Positions 1 to 8,641 of a stretch of 64,000 bases of DNA are shown one piece after another. Positions within the stretch are counted from its first letter, which is position 1; every line of letters begins with the position of its first letter. Under the pieces are notes generated by a model. The model saw only the letters and a list, made by a program, of their open reading frames with translations. It did not search any database and had not been told where the DNA came from. Position numbers and translations under genes: made by a program. Source of the stretch: an uncultured Opitutia bacterium (GTDB taxonomy: Bacteria > Verrucomicrobiota > Verrucomicrobiia > Opitutales > Opitutaceae); the NCBI GenBank assembly GCA_903859715.1, contig CAIONS010000065.1, positions 25,784 to 89,783 on the forward strand. Direction: 5' to 3'.

Positions 1-116
1 GTTTCGTGGTGACCATTCTGTCCGGTCAAAAGCGGAAAACGCGTTGCGTTGGCGGGCATTTGGGTGAGCGTTGAGGGCATCGAAAACATCTGCGCCCAAT
101 CCCCTTTGGAGTCCTC

Positions 117-3100
117 ATGCCCACTGTCGCGTCCCGCCTGTCCTCTCAACTGAAACGCCGGCTGCTGACGACCATCCTGGAGAGTCGTCAGGGCGATCTG
201 CGGGAGGAAAACCTCAACCGCCAGGGCAAGGGGCACTTTCATGTGTCCGGCCGCGGCCACGAGGCCCTCGCGGCCGTGAGCGTGCAGTTGCAGCCCGACG
301 ATTACATCGTGCCCTACTACCGCGACCGCGGCCTTGTGCTGGGCCGTGGCGTGACCACGCGGCAGCTCGCGCTCGACTACATGGCCAAGCGCGAGTCGTC
401 GTCGCGCGGCCGGCAGATGCCGTCGCACTACAGCTATCGCGAACAGAACATCTGGAGCGTGCCGACGCCGACCGCCGCGCAACTGCTCCCGGCCTGCGGC
501 ATGGCGTGGGGCATGCAGCTCGACGGAAAGAAGAGCCTGGTCGTCACGACCGTGGGCGACGCCGCGACACGGCAGGGTGATTTCTACGAGGCGGTGTGCT
601 TCGCGCAGGAGCGCAAGCTGCCGATGCTGTTCATCGTCGAGGACAACGGCTTTGGCATCAGCACGCCGACGGCCCGGACGACACCGCGGGCGCTCGCCGT
701 GCTGAACGAGGAGCAATGGCGCGCGGTGGACGGCTGGGATGTCGAGGCGGTGTATGCCGCCGCCGAGACCGCCGCGGCGGAAATCCGCGCCGGCAAGGGC
801 CCGGTGCTGCTCTGGGCCCGGATGGAGCGGCTCTCAAGCCACACGAGTTCGGACGACCAGGCGATTTACCGGAGCAAGGACGAACTGGCCACGCTGGCGG
901 AACGCGACCCGCTGATGACGCTGAAGGCACAGCTGATCGCCGAGGGCGAGCTGACCGAGGCGGAGTTTGATCAACTGGAAAAGGACCTGAAGGAACGCAT
1001 CCGGCTCGATTACGCCGAGGCGGAAAAAGCAGAGAATCCGGTGGCCAACGAACTGGAGCCCAACGTTTCGTCGCAACCCGCCGCGCTCGACGAGCAGGTG
1101 CTCAAGCCCGGCAGCTACCGGATGGGCGATGTGATCAACCTCACGCTGCGCGCCGGGCTCGATGCCGACCCGGGCCGGCTGATCTTCGGCGAGGACGTCG
1201 AGGATCCCAAGGGCGGGGTGTTCCGGCTCACGCAGAAACTCTCCACGGATTTTCCGGAGCAGGTTTTCAACTCACCGCTGGCGGAGAGCACGATTCTTGG
1301 CGTGGCGTGCGGGCTGGCGAGCTACGGCAAGCGGCCGGTGTTCGAGATGCAGTTCATCGATTTCATTTATCCAGGCTGGAACCAGCTCGTGACGAACCTC
1401 GCGACGCTGCGCTGGCGCACCTACGGCCGCTGGTCGTGTCCGGTGGTCATCTATGCGCCGTACGGTGCGTACCTGCCGGGTGGATCGCTCTGGCATTCGC
1501 AGGCCAACGAGGCGGCCATCGCGCATTTTCCGGGGCTCAACGTCGTCATTCCCAGCACGCCCGAAGATGCGGCGGGGTTGTTGTGGACGGCGATGCACAC
1601 GGAGGACCCGGTGATTTTCCTCGCGCCGAAACATCTGCTCTGGGCCGAGCGCCGGATCGCCGAGCCCGCGATGGCAGTGCCGATCGGGCATGCGCGCCTC
1701 CGGCAGGAAGGCAACGACGTCACACTGCTCGCGTGGGGCAACACGATGGAAAAAGCCCTGGAGGCGGTTGCCGCGATCGGGGACGGGGTCAGCATCGAGC
1801 TGATCGACCTGCGTTCGATCGTGCCGTGGGACCACGAGATGATCGAGGAGTCGGTGCGCAAGACCGGCCGGCTCGTCGTGGTGCAGGAGGACACGGAGAA
1901 CTGCTCCGTCGGCCAGATGATCATTTCCCACATGGCGGGCCGGCCCGACGTCTGGAGCCGGATGGTGGCGCCGCCGGTGCTCGTTTCGAAGGGCAACGTC
2001 ATGATCGGCTACAACCCGATCTACGAATACGCCGCGCTGCCCGACACCCCGCGCATCATCGATGCGCTGCGCCGCGTGGTGGCGACCTCGGTGGAGCGCG
2101 GGAGCTATGCCGCATCGTCCGTGGCTCCATTCGCGCCCGCGCCGCTGGTGGCATCCGTTTCTGCTTCCGACCCGGCGCATGCACCGGTAAACAGCGTCGT
2201 GCCTGGAACCAGCGACATCATTGTGAAAGTCCCCATCATGGGCGAAGGCCTGCGCTCGGCGCGGGTGGTCGCGCTGCACAAGCAGGCCGGCGACAAGGTC
2301 AGTCACGACGACGTGCTGTGCGAAGTCGAGACGGACAAGGCGGTCTACCCGATCGAGGCGTCGTTCAGCGGCACGTTCAAGACGTGGAAGATCAAGGCCG
2401 ATGACACGGTGGAGATCGGGCAGGAGATCGCGGTCGTCGCCGGCGATGCGGCAAGTGTCGCTACGATGGCGGCGCCGGTCGTGCCGCCGGCCCATCCGAG
2501 CCTGCAGCAGCTTCAAGGCAACCGGAGCGAATCAACCGGCGGTCAGCCAGCGTCCGCGCCCGGGCTGGCGGGTGAGCGCCGCGATCCGGCGCTGCCGGCG
2601 GCGATCACGCGCCGGCTCGACAGCGTGGTCCCTGCCAACATGGAGATGGATGTCCGCTATGGCGCACTGCGCGCGGCGCGCGAGCAGGCGAAAAAGGATC
2701 TCGGCAAGGCGGCACCCTCGCCGTCGGCGATGATGGGTTGGTGCGTGGTCCGTGCGATGGAGAAGCACGCGGGTTTCCGGCGGATTGTCACCAAGGACGG
2801 CACGATCCTGGAACAGAAGGACTTTGAGCTGGGCATCGCCGTGGCATTGGAAGGCGACCGGCTCGGCACGGCGGTCGTCCGCCGGAGCAACCGGCTCGGC
2901 TGGGCGGAATTTGTGACCGCCTACACCGCGGCGGTGGATTCCACGCGCACGGGAAAAATCGAGGACGTGCAGGCGCCGCTGAACCTGACGAGCCTGGGGG
3001 CCTTCGGCATTGAAAAGGCGTGGCCGATCGTGGTGCCGCCAGCGATGAGCACCCTGTTTGTCGGCACGGCGCACGAGCGCATGATCAACGACGGCGGGGT

Positions 3101-3227
3101 GGTTTATCCCGTGGAAGTCGTGACGCTCTCGATCACCTTCGACCACCGGGTGGTCAACGGCGTGGGTGCGGCGGCGTTCCTGCAGGAACTGAAGGCGCAG
3201 TTCGAGGGGTTCAAGCTGCCGGGTTGA
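117..3227 (+). CDS. Single-chain 2-oxoacid dehydrogenase: E1alpha-E1beta-lipoyl-E2 fusion
   Basis: 1036 aa. Residues about 1-310 are a thiamine-diphosphate E1 alpha domain, with GD at 147-148 and the pyrophosphate-binding EDN ending at N177. Residues about 330-665 are E1 beta. Residues about 700-780 are a lipoyl domain with the ETDKA motif and lipoyl lysine K741. Residues about 825-1036 are the E2 acyltransferase core. Together these would oxidatively decarboxylate a 2-oxoacid (branched-chain or pyruvate; substrate not decidable) and pass the acyl group to CoA. The E2 signature reads DHRVVNG (H1010, N1014) where the family usually has DHRxxDG. No peripheral subunit-binding domain is visible in the linker between lipoyl and catalytic domains, and no E3 gene is nearby. 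GGAG at 108-111 lies 5 nt before this ATG. E1 alpha/beta fusions are known; adding E2 is less common. Confidence 0.93.
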   Translation: MPTVASRLSSQLKRRLLTTILESRQGDLREENLNRQGKGHFHVSGRGHEALAAVSVQLQPDDYIVPYYRDRGLVLGRGVTTRQLALDYMAKRESSSRGRQMPSHYSYREQNIWSVPTPTAAQLLPACGMAWGMQLDGKKSLVVTTVGDAATRQGDFYEAVCFAQERKLPMLFIVEDNGFGISTPTARTTPRALAVLNEEQWRAVDGWDVEAVYAAAETAAAEIRAGKGPVLLWARMERLSSHTSSDDQAIYRSKDELATLAERDPLMTLKAQLIAEGELTEAEFDQLEKDLKERIRLDYAEAEKAENPVANELEPNVSSQPAALDEQVLKPGSYRMGDVINLTLRAGLDADPGRLIFGEDVEDPKGGVFRLTQKLSTDFPEQVFNSPLAESTILGVACGLASYGKRPVFEMQFIDFIYPGWNQLVTNLATLRWRTYGRWSCPVVIYAPYGAYLPGGSLWHSQANEAAIAHFPGLNVVIPSTPEDAAGLLWTAMHTEDPVIFLAPKHLLWAERRIAEPAMAVPIGHARLRQEGNDVTLLAWGNTMEKALEAVAAIGDGVSIELIDLRSIVPWDHEMIEESVRKTGRLVVVQEDTENCSVGQMIISHMAGRPDVWSRMVAPPVLVSKGNVMIGYNPIYEYAALPDTPRIIDALRRVVATSVERGSYAASSVAPFAPAPLVASVSASDPAHAPVNSVVPGTSDIIVKVPIMGEGLRSARVVALHKQAGDKVSHDDVLCEVETDKAVYPIEASFSGTFKTWKIKADDTVEIGQEIAVVAGDAASVATMAAPVVPPAHPSLQQLQGNRSESTGGQPASAPGLAGERRDPALPAAITRRLDSVVPANMEMDVRYGALRAAREQAKKDLGKAAPSPSAMMGWCVVRAMEKHAGFRRIVTKDGTILEQKDFELGIAVALEGDRLGTAVVRRSNRLGWAEFVTAYTAAVDSTRTGKIEDVQAPLNLTSLGAFGIEKAWPIVVPPAMSTLFVGTAHERMINDGGVVYPVEVVTLSITFDHRVVNGVGAAAFLQELKAQFEGFKLPG

Positions 3228-3231
3228 AGGC

Positions 3232-3281
3232 GGGATCGCGGAAGCGCGGAGGGACGGAAGCGCGGAAGCGGAGGCGGGCGG
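3232..3281. repeat. CGCGGAAGC-type intergenic repeat
   Basis: Short tandem-like run of GCGGAAGCGCGGA words between two convergent genes. The same wording appears at 31171-31208 and as both arms of the inverted repeat at 43167-43264, so it is a half copy of a dispersed family. Confidence 0.6.
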
Positions 3282-3286
3282 GCAGA

Positions 3287-4048
3287 TTATAAATCCGCCA
3301 AGGCTTCGCGGGCGCGGCGGAAGGACTCGGTGTCGTATTTCTCCACCTGCGGCATGGCGAGTGCCTCCTCGAAAGTCCGGCGCGCGGCGTCGCGGCGGCC
3401 GTCGGCGAGCAGCGCGAAGCCCAGCTCCACGCGATGCGCGGGCCGGTGCGGGGAAATTTCCACAGCCCGCTGCAGTTGTCGCACGGCCTCGGCGGTCGAG
3501 GCCGGGGGCAGGCCGCCGTAAATCAGCCGCACGATCACGCGGGTGCCAAAGCCCAGGGATGCGACCTCATAATTCCAGCGGCCGAGCACGTGGTGGGCGT
3601 AATCATAATTGGGATCGAGCGCGAGGGCTTGCTCGGCGTAATCCTTCACGAGCCGCGAGTATTCGATCTTGGTGCGGGTGTCGCTGTAGAGGCCCAGCTT
3701 GCCGTAGCAGATGGCGAGGGAGAGGACATTGACGGCGTTCCGGGGCGCCAGATCGACAGCGCGTTTCGCGTAGGCCAACGCTTCGGTGCAGAGACGCTTC
3801 TTTTCCGCCACGTCGGCGATGTCGGCGGTGGAGTCGGAGTATTGACGCGAGATTTTCTGCAGGATCAGCGGGTCATTCGGGCGCGCGGTGTTAGCCTGCA
3901 AGAACAGCGTGAGCGCGGTCTTGGTGTCGAACCGGTCCTCGGCGGTGCGGGCCGACTGGAGTAGCGACGCCAGATCGGTGGCGTGCAGGGAGAAGACGCA
4001 GGCCAGTCCGACGACGAGAAGCAGGATTCGGCGGCGGCGGTGCATCAA
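3287..4048 (-). CDS. Exported TPR-repeat protein
   Basis: 253 aa. The N-terminus MHRRRRILLLVVGLACVFS followed by LHATD looks like a cleavable signal peptide. The rest is helical tetratricopeptide-type repeats, for example the stretches around ALAYAKRAVDLAPRNA, DYAEQALALDPNYDYAHHV and AVRQLQRAVEISPHRPAH. The layout (about 220 aa, histidine in the middle repeat) resembles the regulator-of-microtubule-dynamics-type TPR proteins found widely in Bacteroidota and Verrucomicrobiota, whose bacterial role is unknown. It is likely periplasmic and acts as a protein-interaction scaffold. It converges on the dehydrogenase gene and shares no operon with its neighbours. A second methionine one codon in could also be the start. 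Confidence 0.75.
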   Translation of the reverse strand: MMHRRRRILLLVVGLACVFSLHATDLASLLQSARTAEDRFDTKTALTLFLQANTARPNDPLILQKISRQYSDSTADIADVAEKKRLCTEALAYAKRAVDLAPRNAVNVLSLAICYGKLGLYSDTRTKIEYSRLVKDYAEQALALDPNYDYAHHVLGRWNYEVASLGFGTRVIVRLIYGGLPPASTAEAVRQLQRAVEISPHRPAHRVELGFALLADGRRDAARRTFEEALAMPQVEKYDTESFRRAREALADL

Positions 4049-4117
4049 TCAGGCTACGCTTACGATGGGAGTATGGATGCCAAGTGGATGATCAGGCTTC
4101 AGGCGGGTCCATGCAGG

Positions 4118-4222
4118 TTTACCGCAAAGGGCGCCAAGATCGCGAAGGACGATGCTCGGATTTTGGGAGTGAAGCGTTCCTTGCTGATGGGCCTTCGTGA
4201 TCTTGGCGGTCTTCGCGGTTTA
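4118..4222. repeat. Long inverted repeat (ACCGCAAAG...GCGAAG family)
   Basis: Arms at 4118-4150 and 4192-4222 are imperfect reverse complements containing words such as CGCCAAGATCGCGAAGG. The same family is found at 26217-26411, 38580-38682, 45343-45428 and, as an outer pair, 53444-53683. Confidence 0.75.
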
Positions 4223-4241
4223 ATCGATCGATTCACGCGGG

Positions 4242-4267
4242 CCCAGCCTCCTTACGTCGGCTGCTAC
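4242..4267 (+). repeat. Solo copy of the CCAGCCTCCTTACGTCGGC repeat
   Basis: 26-nt word ending in GGCTGCTAC. Further copies lie at 13780-13806 (paired with an inverted copy at 13735-13761), 54784-54810 and 57323-57349. All solo copies sit just beyond the 3' end of a minus-strand gene or between genes. Confidence 0.7.
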
Positions 4268-4287
4268 TGGCTGATGGGGATCTTCTC

Positions 4288-5298
4288 TCAGGGTTTGCGG
4301 AAGAGGTAGTGGCTCACGAGCCACTCCTGGCCGCCGCGGTAGCCCCAGAGTTCGGCGCAGCTCATGTAGAAGACGCGCCAGTAGGCCCACCATTTCGTGG
4401 CCTGATCCCGACCGTAGGTGTCGATGAAGAGCGGGAAGATCTCTTCGTGGTGGGCGTCCATGTTTTTCAGCCAGTGCTCGGCCGTCCGCTGGTAATGGGT
4501 GCCGTCGACCTTCCAGTCGGAGACCAGCTGCAGGTCGCCCTGGAACTGCGGCAGCAGATCGTGAGCGGGCATCTGGCCGCCGGTGAAAAAGTAGCGGCTC
4601 ATCCAGTCTCCGGGGCCCTGGGAGACAAAATGGTAGGAGAGCCGGTGGTGGGTGAAGATATGGACGAACAGCAGGCCGCCGGGCTTGAGCCAGCGGGCGA
4701 TGTTCGCGAAGAGGCGCTCGTAGTTTTTCAGGTGCTCGAACATCTCGACCGAGACCACGCGGTCGAACTGGCCGGGGGAGATATCGAAGGTGTTGATGTC
4801 GCAGGTGAGGATCCGGAGGTTGGTGAGGCCGCGCTTGCGGGCCTCGGTGTCGATGTACTCTTTCTGCGTGCGGGAATTGGAGATGGCGGTGATCCGGGAA
4901 TTCGGGAACCGCGCGGCATTGTAGAGGGCGAGGGAACCCCAGCCGCAACCGAGCTCGAGGATATTCTGGCCGTCGGCGAGCTGGGCGCGCTCGGCGTACA
5001 GCGCGAGCATGAGCTCCTCGGCCTGATCGAGCGTCTCGGTGCCGGTGGGATAAAGGCAGCCGGAGTATTTCAGCCTTTCCCCCAGGCAGAACTGGTAGAA
5101 CGGCGTGGGCACCTCGTAGTGCTGCTCGTTGGCCGCGCCGGTCTGCTCGGCGAGGGCGCGCGTCTTCAGGTCGGCGACATAAGCGGCGCGATCATACACC
5201 GCGGACTCGTCGCGGATCCGCTGCGCGAGCAGGCGGCGGATGCCGAAACGGACGAGGCCGTCGGGCAGGAGATTTTTTTCAAGCAGGGAGTCGAGCAT
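4288..5298 (-). CDS. Cyclopropane-fatty-acid-synthase-type SAM methyltransferase (short form)
   Basis: 336 aa. The SAM-binding glycine motif LELGCGWG lies at residues 114-121, preceded by YEVPTPFYQFCLGERLKYSG, the family's lipid-substrate region (HYD.. in classical CFA synthases). Predicted to transfer a methyl or methylene group from S-adenosylmethionine to a membrane fatty acyl chain. It lacks the N-terminal domain of full-length CFA synthases, as is usual for the second methyltransferase of DUF1365/DUF1295 clusters. It is the last gene of the minus-strand lipid cluster and is separated from DUF1295 by an inverted repeat (5311-5402). The product could be a cyclopropane, a mid-chain methyl branch or a furan precursor; the sequence does not decide. 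Confidence 0.85.
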   Translation of the reverse strand: MLDSLLEKNLLPDGLVRFGIRRLLAQRIRDESAVYDRAAYVADLKTRALAEQTGAANEQHYEVPTPFYQFCLGERLKYSGCLYPTGTETLDQAEELMLALYAERAQLADGQNILELGCGWGSLALYNAARFPNSRITAISNSRTQKEYIDTEARKRGLTNLRILTCDINTFDISPGQFDRVVSVEMFEHLKNYERLFANIARWLKPGGLLFVHIFTHHRLSYHFVSQGPGDWMSRYFFTGGQMPAHDLLPQFQGDLQLVSDWKVDGTHYQRTAEHWLKNMDAHHEEIFPLFIDTYGRDQATKWWAYWRVFYMSCAELWGYRGGQEWLVSHYLFRKP

Positions 5299-5310
5299 GG
5301 GACTAGCGAA

Positions 5311-5402
5311 TCGTTCTCTTTCTTCTTAATCTTAATCTTTCTCTCGTCCGGACCGGCACAGGTACCCTGACGAACGAGAAAGAGAATGAGGAAAGGGAAC
5401 GA
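5311..5402. repeat. Inverted repeat, AG/CT-rich arms
   Basis: Arms 5311-5347 and 5371-5402 (TCGTTCTCTTTC versus GAAAGGGAACGA) are imperfect reverse complements and fill the gap between two minus-strand genes. A transcript would fold into a long hairpin that could attenuate expression of the downstream methyltransferase. Confidence 0.65.
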
Positions 5403-5408
5403 GTGGGT

Positions 5409-6203
5409 TCAGACGGATGGTTTGCGCGGGAACCAAGGAATAAACGCGCTCGTCGTCTGCTGGTAGCGCCTGTAGGCGTCGCCGCGGCTGCGAAGGCTTT
5501 GTTCCTCGGTCATGGGTATGCCTGTTACGCGCAGCAGGAGAAAAAGGATGCTGGCGGGACCGATGACCGCGACCCAACCCCAGGGCGAACCGAGGGCGAA
5601 CACGAAATAGGCGACCCAGATGAGCCATTCGAAAAAATAATTGGGATGCCGGCTGTAGCGCCACAGGCCGGCGTCGCAGACCCTGCCCCGGTTGGCTGGT
5701 CCGCGCTTGAAAGCGGCGAGCTGGGCGTCGGCGAGCGCCTCGCCGCTCAGCGCGATAAGCCAGAGGAGGACACCTGCGATTTCGAGCGGGTGCAGTTCCG
5801 GGGCGGGGTTGAGGGAGGCGAGCAGAAAGGCGGCGCCGAGCAGGACGACCGAGACGGCCTGCAGTTGGAAGAATCCGAACATCTTCGCGGCGAAGTTGGC
5901 CGCCCAGTCCTTCCGCAGCTGCTGGTAGCGGCCATCCTCGACCGGATGATGGCCGATCACGCGCACGGCGAGATGAGTACCGAGCCGCGCGCTCCAGAGC
6001 ACGGCCATTGCGGCGATGAGCGCACGGCGGATCGGCCATCCCGGCCCGGCCAGGGCGTAAAACGCGGCGAGCGCGCCGAAGGCATACGACCAGGCGATGT
6101 CGACGATGCCATAGTTGTCGATGCGGCGGGCGACGCCATAGAGCCCGGCAAAGGCCACGCAGAGCGCGGCGAGGGCCAGCAGGAAGAGCGACAGTGCGCT
6201 CAT
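5409..6203 (-). CDS. DUF1295 / steroid 5-alpha-reductase-like membrane protein
   Basis: 264 aa polytopic protein with about six hydrophobic segments. The C-terminal region RYSRHPNYFFEWLIW followed by YRRYQQTTSAFIPWFP is the DUF1295 hallmark; the family is structurally related to ICMT and steroid 5-alpha reductases. The role is probably NADPH-dependent reduction of a lipid double bond or a related step on a modified fatty acid, inferred from its constant company with CFA-type methyltransferases and DUF1365. Its ATG overlaps the stop of the upstream DUF2062 gene by 4 nt, indicating translational coupling. Confidence 0.85.
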   Translation of the reverse strand: MSALSLFLLALAALCVAFAGLYGVARRIDNYGIVDIAWSYAFGALAAFYALAGPGWPIRRALIAAMAVLWSARLGTHLAVRVIGHHPVEDGRYQQLRKDWAANFAAKMFGFFQLQAVSVVLLGAAFLLASLNPAPELHPLEIAGVLLWLIALSGEALADAQLAAFKRGPANRGRVCDAGLWRYSRHPNYFFEWLIWVAYFVFALGSPWGWVAVIGPASILFLLLRVTGIPMTEEQSLRSRGDAYRRYQQTTSAFIPWFPRKPSV

Positions 6204-6781
6204 GGCGTGGGCGGGGGCGTTTCCTTCGCCACCTCGATCTCCGCCTTGCGCTTCAGGTAGGTGATTTCCCGGGTGATCGGCAGGGCGATGTAATAAACGG
6301 CCGTGATGTAGAAGGGCGTGAGCACGGCCCAGGCGACCACGGCATAGAGCACGCTCAGGCCGAACTGGTGGAAGAACAGCCCGGGATCGGTCCAGAGATG
6401 TTCACGCATATAACGGATGCTGAAGTGAACATGCGGCGCGCCAAAGAGGGATTCGCCCAGGCGGATGCAGGCGAAGATCGCCGGGATGTGCGCGGGCCAC
6501 AGCGCCTGGTTGACCAGCTGGACAAGGGGCTGGTTGAGCCGCAGGGCGATCGCCACGAGAAAGCACAGCAGGGTGGTGGTCCCAATGACGGGAAACAGGG
6601 CGAAGGCACTGCCGACCGCCAGGGTCAGCGCGATTTTCTCCGGCGTGATGCCCTGCGTCAGTTGGGCGATAATCGGGTCGCGCACACGCCGCTGCCACAA
6701 TGTTCGCGGAGGGAGCGAGTCGGGACTGGGAGGCGCTTCGGACACAGGCGGAAAGCGATAAACGCGGCCCCGGCCGGGCAC
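6200..6781 (-). CDS. DUF2062 membrane protein
   Basis: 193 aa, GTG start. A cytoplasmic N-terminal segment (RTLWQRRVRDPIIAQLTQG) is followed by hydrophobic helices with the DUF2062 pattern: TPEKIALTLAVGSAFALFP, then GTTTLLCFLVAIALRLNQP. The biochemical role of DUF2062 is not established. The genomic setting (between DUF1475 and DUF1295, 4-nt overlap downstream, 16-nt gap upstream) places it firmly in the lipid-modification operon. Confidence 0.8.
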   Translation of the reverse strand: MPGRGRVYRFPPVSEAPPSPDSLPPRTLWQRRVRDPIIAQLTQGITPEKIALTLAVGSAFALFPVIGTTTLLCFLVAIALRLNQPLVQLVNQALWPAHIPAIFACIRLGESLFGAPHVHFSIRYMREHLWTDPGLFFHQFGLSVLYAVVAWAVLTPFYITAVYYIALPITREITYLKRKAEIEVAKETPPPTP

Positions 6782-6797
6782 AAGCTGTGTTCATGGT

Positions 6798-7205
6798 TCA
6801 GCGACCCGTCAGGCCCAGCAGGGTGACGGCGAGGCCCACGGCGGCCAAGGTGAGTCCCAGTCCGCCGATGCCCAGGCGCCGCACGGTGAGTACGTCCGCG
6901 ATGCGACCCTCGCGTGGAGTCCGGAAAAGTTCGGCGAGGCAGTAGAGCGACATGGCGACATTGCCGAGGAGCATGATGGCAAGGAACCACGCGATGCGGG
7001 CGGTCCACGAGGTCTGCTTGTAGCAGACCCAGACAAAGAACGTCGTGAAGCCCCAGTAGGCGTCGGCCAGCGTCGCGATGAACCAGGGATGCGTGAACAC
7101 CTCGCGCGGAATGCCGAACAGCGGACACTGCAGGCTCGCCCAGCTCGTGACCCAAAGCATCGAGAGCAGAATGGCGATGAACAGGCCGCGGAGGAAGGTG
7201 ATCAT
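6798..7205 (-). CDS. DUF1475 membrane protein
   Basis: 135 aa, four predicted membrane helices. The run CPLFGIPREVFTHPWFIATL followed by DAYWGFTTFFVWVCYK is characteristic of DUF1475, a family that recurs next to CFA synthase, DUF1365 and FAD oxidoreductase genes. No catalytic residue set is recognised. Possibly a membrane partner for the soluble methyltransferases. It sits 16 nt upstream of DUF2062 and is separated from the second methyltransferase gene by the repeat at 7213-7340. Confidence 0.75.
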   Translation of the reverse strand: MITFLRGLFIAILLSMLWVTSWASLQCPLFGIPREVFTHPWFIATLADAYWGFTTFFVWVCYKQTSWTARIAWFLAIMLLGNVAMSLYCLAELFRTPREGRIADVLTVRRLGIGGLGLTLAAVGLAVTLLGLTGR

Positions 7206-7212
7206 GGCTGCT

Positions 7213-7340
7213 GAAGTCGAGAGGTCGAAAGGGCGAGGCGTCGAAAAGCTGTCGCAGAAGTAGGGAAGGCGAGCAGTCGAAGGGGCGGGGTCAGCGGCTG
7301 AAGTGTTTCTGGCTCATCGACTGCTCGTCATTTCGACTTC
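7213..7340. repeat. Nested inverted repeat
   Basis: GAAGTCGA near 7213 pairs with TCGACTTC near 7333, and GAGCAGTCGA at 7271 pairs with TCGACTGCTC at 7317, giving one hairpin nested within another. It occupies the whole gap between two minus-strand genes. Confidence 0.6.
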
Positions 7341-7345
7341 TTGGC

Positions 7346-8641
7346 TCACAGCGCCAGATTGTTGGCGCGCGTGTGGAGGGTCTGGACGACCGAGATGTTG
7401 CGCATCGCGAAGGCGGCTTCGCAGTAGCCGAGATAGTAACTCCACTTGCGGATGAAACGGTCGTCGAAGCCGAGGGCGCGGACCTCGTCGAGCCGGGAGC
7501 GGAAGTTGTCATGCCAGGCCCGCAGGGTGGTCACGTAGTCGTGGCCGTAATCCTCGGCGCCGTGGAGCACGAAGCCGCCGGCGCGCGCGAGCTGGTCGTT
7601 GACGCGGTTGAGCGAGAGCAGGAGCGAGCCGGGGAAGACATGCTTCTGGATGAAATCGACGCCCTTCCGGAACTGGTCGTAGCGCGAGTCCGGGCACGTG
7701 ATGAACTGCAGCGCAAGCAAGCCGTCGGGTTTCAGGACGCGGCCGAGGGTGGCACAGAATTCGGGCAAGTAACGATGACCGATGGCCTCCATCATCTCGA
7801 TCGAGACGATTTTATCGTACTGGCCGGTGAGGTCGCGGTAGTCGCGGAGCTGCACGTCGACGCGGTCCGCGAGACCGGCGATGGCCACGCGCTGGCGGGC
7901 GAGGTCGAACTGCTGCTGGGAAATCGTGACCGTGGTGACGCGGCAGTCATACGTCCGGGCCGCATGGATCGACCATCCGCCCCAGCCGCTGCCGATCTCG
8001 AGGACGTGGTCGCTGGGCGCAAGCCGGAGCTTGCGGCAGAGCGCGTCGTTTTTCGCGCGCTGGGCTTCGGCGAGGGTGAGGCCCGGGGTTTGCCAGTGAG
8101 CGCCCGAGTACATCATCGACGGATCGAGGAAGAGGGCGAAGAAATCGTTGGAGAGGTCGTAGTGCTCGCGGATGTTGCGGCGGGCAGTGGTCCGGGAATT
8201 GGGCCGCAGCAGGTGGCCGACGCGGTTGGCGAAGCGGAGCAGGTTAAGCGCGAGGGACCGGGCCTGCTGCGAGCCAGAGAGCGTGGGCGCATGCTCGAGG
8301 TTGAGAATGAACCAGGCGACGACGGCCGCGATGTCGGGGGTTTCCCAATCGCCGTCGATGAATGCCTCGGCGAAACCGATGTCACCCGACCAGAAGCACT
8401 TTTTGAAAAAAGCCGGGCGGAGCACGCGGATGGAGGCGCGGGCCGGCAGGCCGAGCGGAAGGGACTCCTCCGCGGCGCGGGAACCGAACTCATGGACGAG
8501 GCCGCCGGGCAGCTCGATGCGCAGATGGCCGCGCGGCATGGCGGCAAAAGCGCCCAGCACGGAGCGCTGTTCGAACGTGCCGCCGGGTGCGCGGGCGTAG
8601 TCGGCGACGATGGCGGGGGAGGGCGTGGAATTGGAGCTCAT
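7346..8641 (-). CDS. Cyclopropane-fatty-acyl-phospholipid synthase-family methyltransferase
   Basis: 431 aa, full length for the family. The N-terminal lipid-binding domain spans about 30-150. REHYDLSNDFFALFLDPSMM (about 158-177) is the signature stretch, and the SAM motif LEIGSGWGG is at 214-222. VSIEMMEAIGH contributes the active-site glutamate region. It transfers a methylene or methyl group from SAM to unsaturated acyl chains of membrane lipids. I chose the ATG at 8641 because it overlaps the DUF1365 stop (ATGA) and the further-upstream extension has no family similarity. Clusters of this methyltransferase with DUF1365 and an FAD oxidoreductase are known from proteobacteria, where some take part in furan fatty acid synthesis. 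Confidence 0.9.
   Translation of the reverse strand: MSSNSTPSPAIVADYARAPGGTFEQRSVLGAFAAMPRGHLRIELPGGLVHEFGSRAAEESLPLGLPARASIRVLRPAFFKKCFWSGDIGFAEAFIDGDWETPDIAAVVAWFILNLEHAPTLSGSQQARSLALNLLRFANRVGHLLRPNSRTTARRNIREHYDLSNDFFALFLDPSMMYSGAHWQTPGLTLAEAQRAKNDALCRKLRLAPSDHVLEIGSGWGGWSIHAARTYDCRVTTVTISQQQFDLARQRVAIAGLADRVDVQLRDYRDLTGQYDKIVSIEMMEAIGHRYLPEFCATLGRVLKPDGLLALQFITCPDSRYDQFRKGVDFIQKHVFPGSLLLSLNRVNDQLARAGGFVLHGAEDYGHDYVTTLRAWHDNFRSRLDEVRALGFDDRFIRKWSYYLGYCEAAFAMRNISVVQTLHTRANNLAL

Noticed and set aside
1272..2516. A 414-codon frame antisense to the dehydrogenase fusion
   Set aside because: Shadow of a conserved gene; Arg/His-rich with no recognisable motif.
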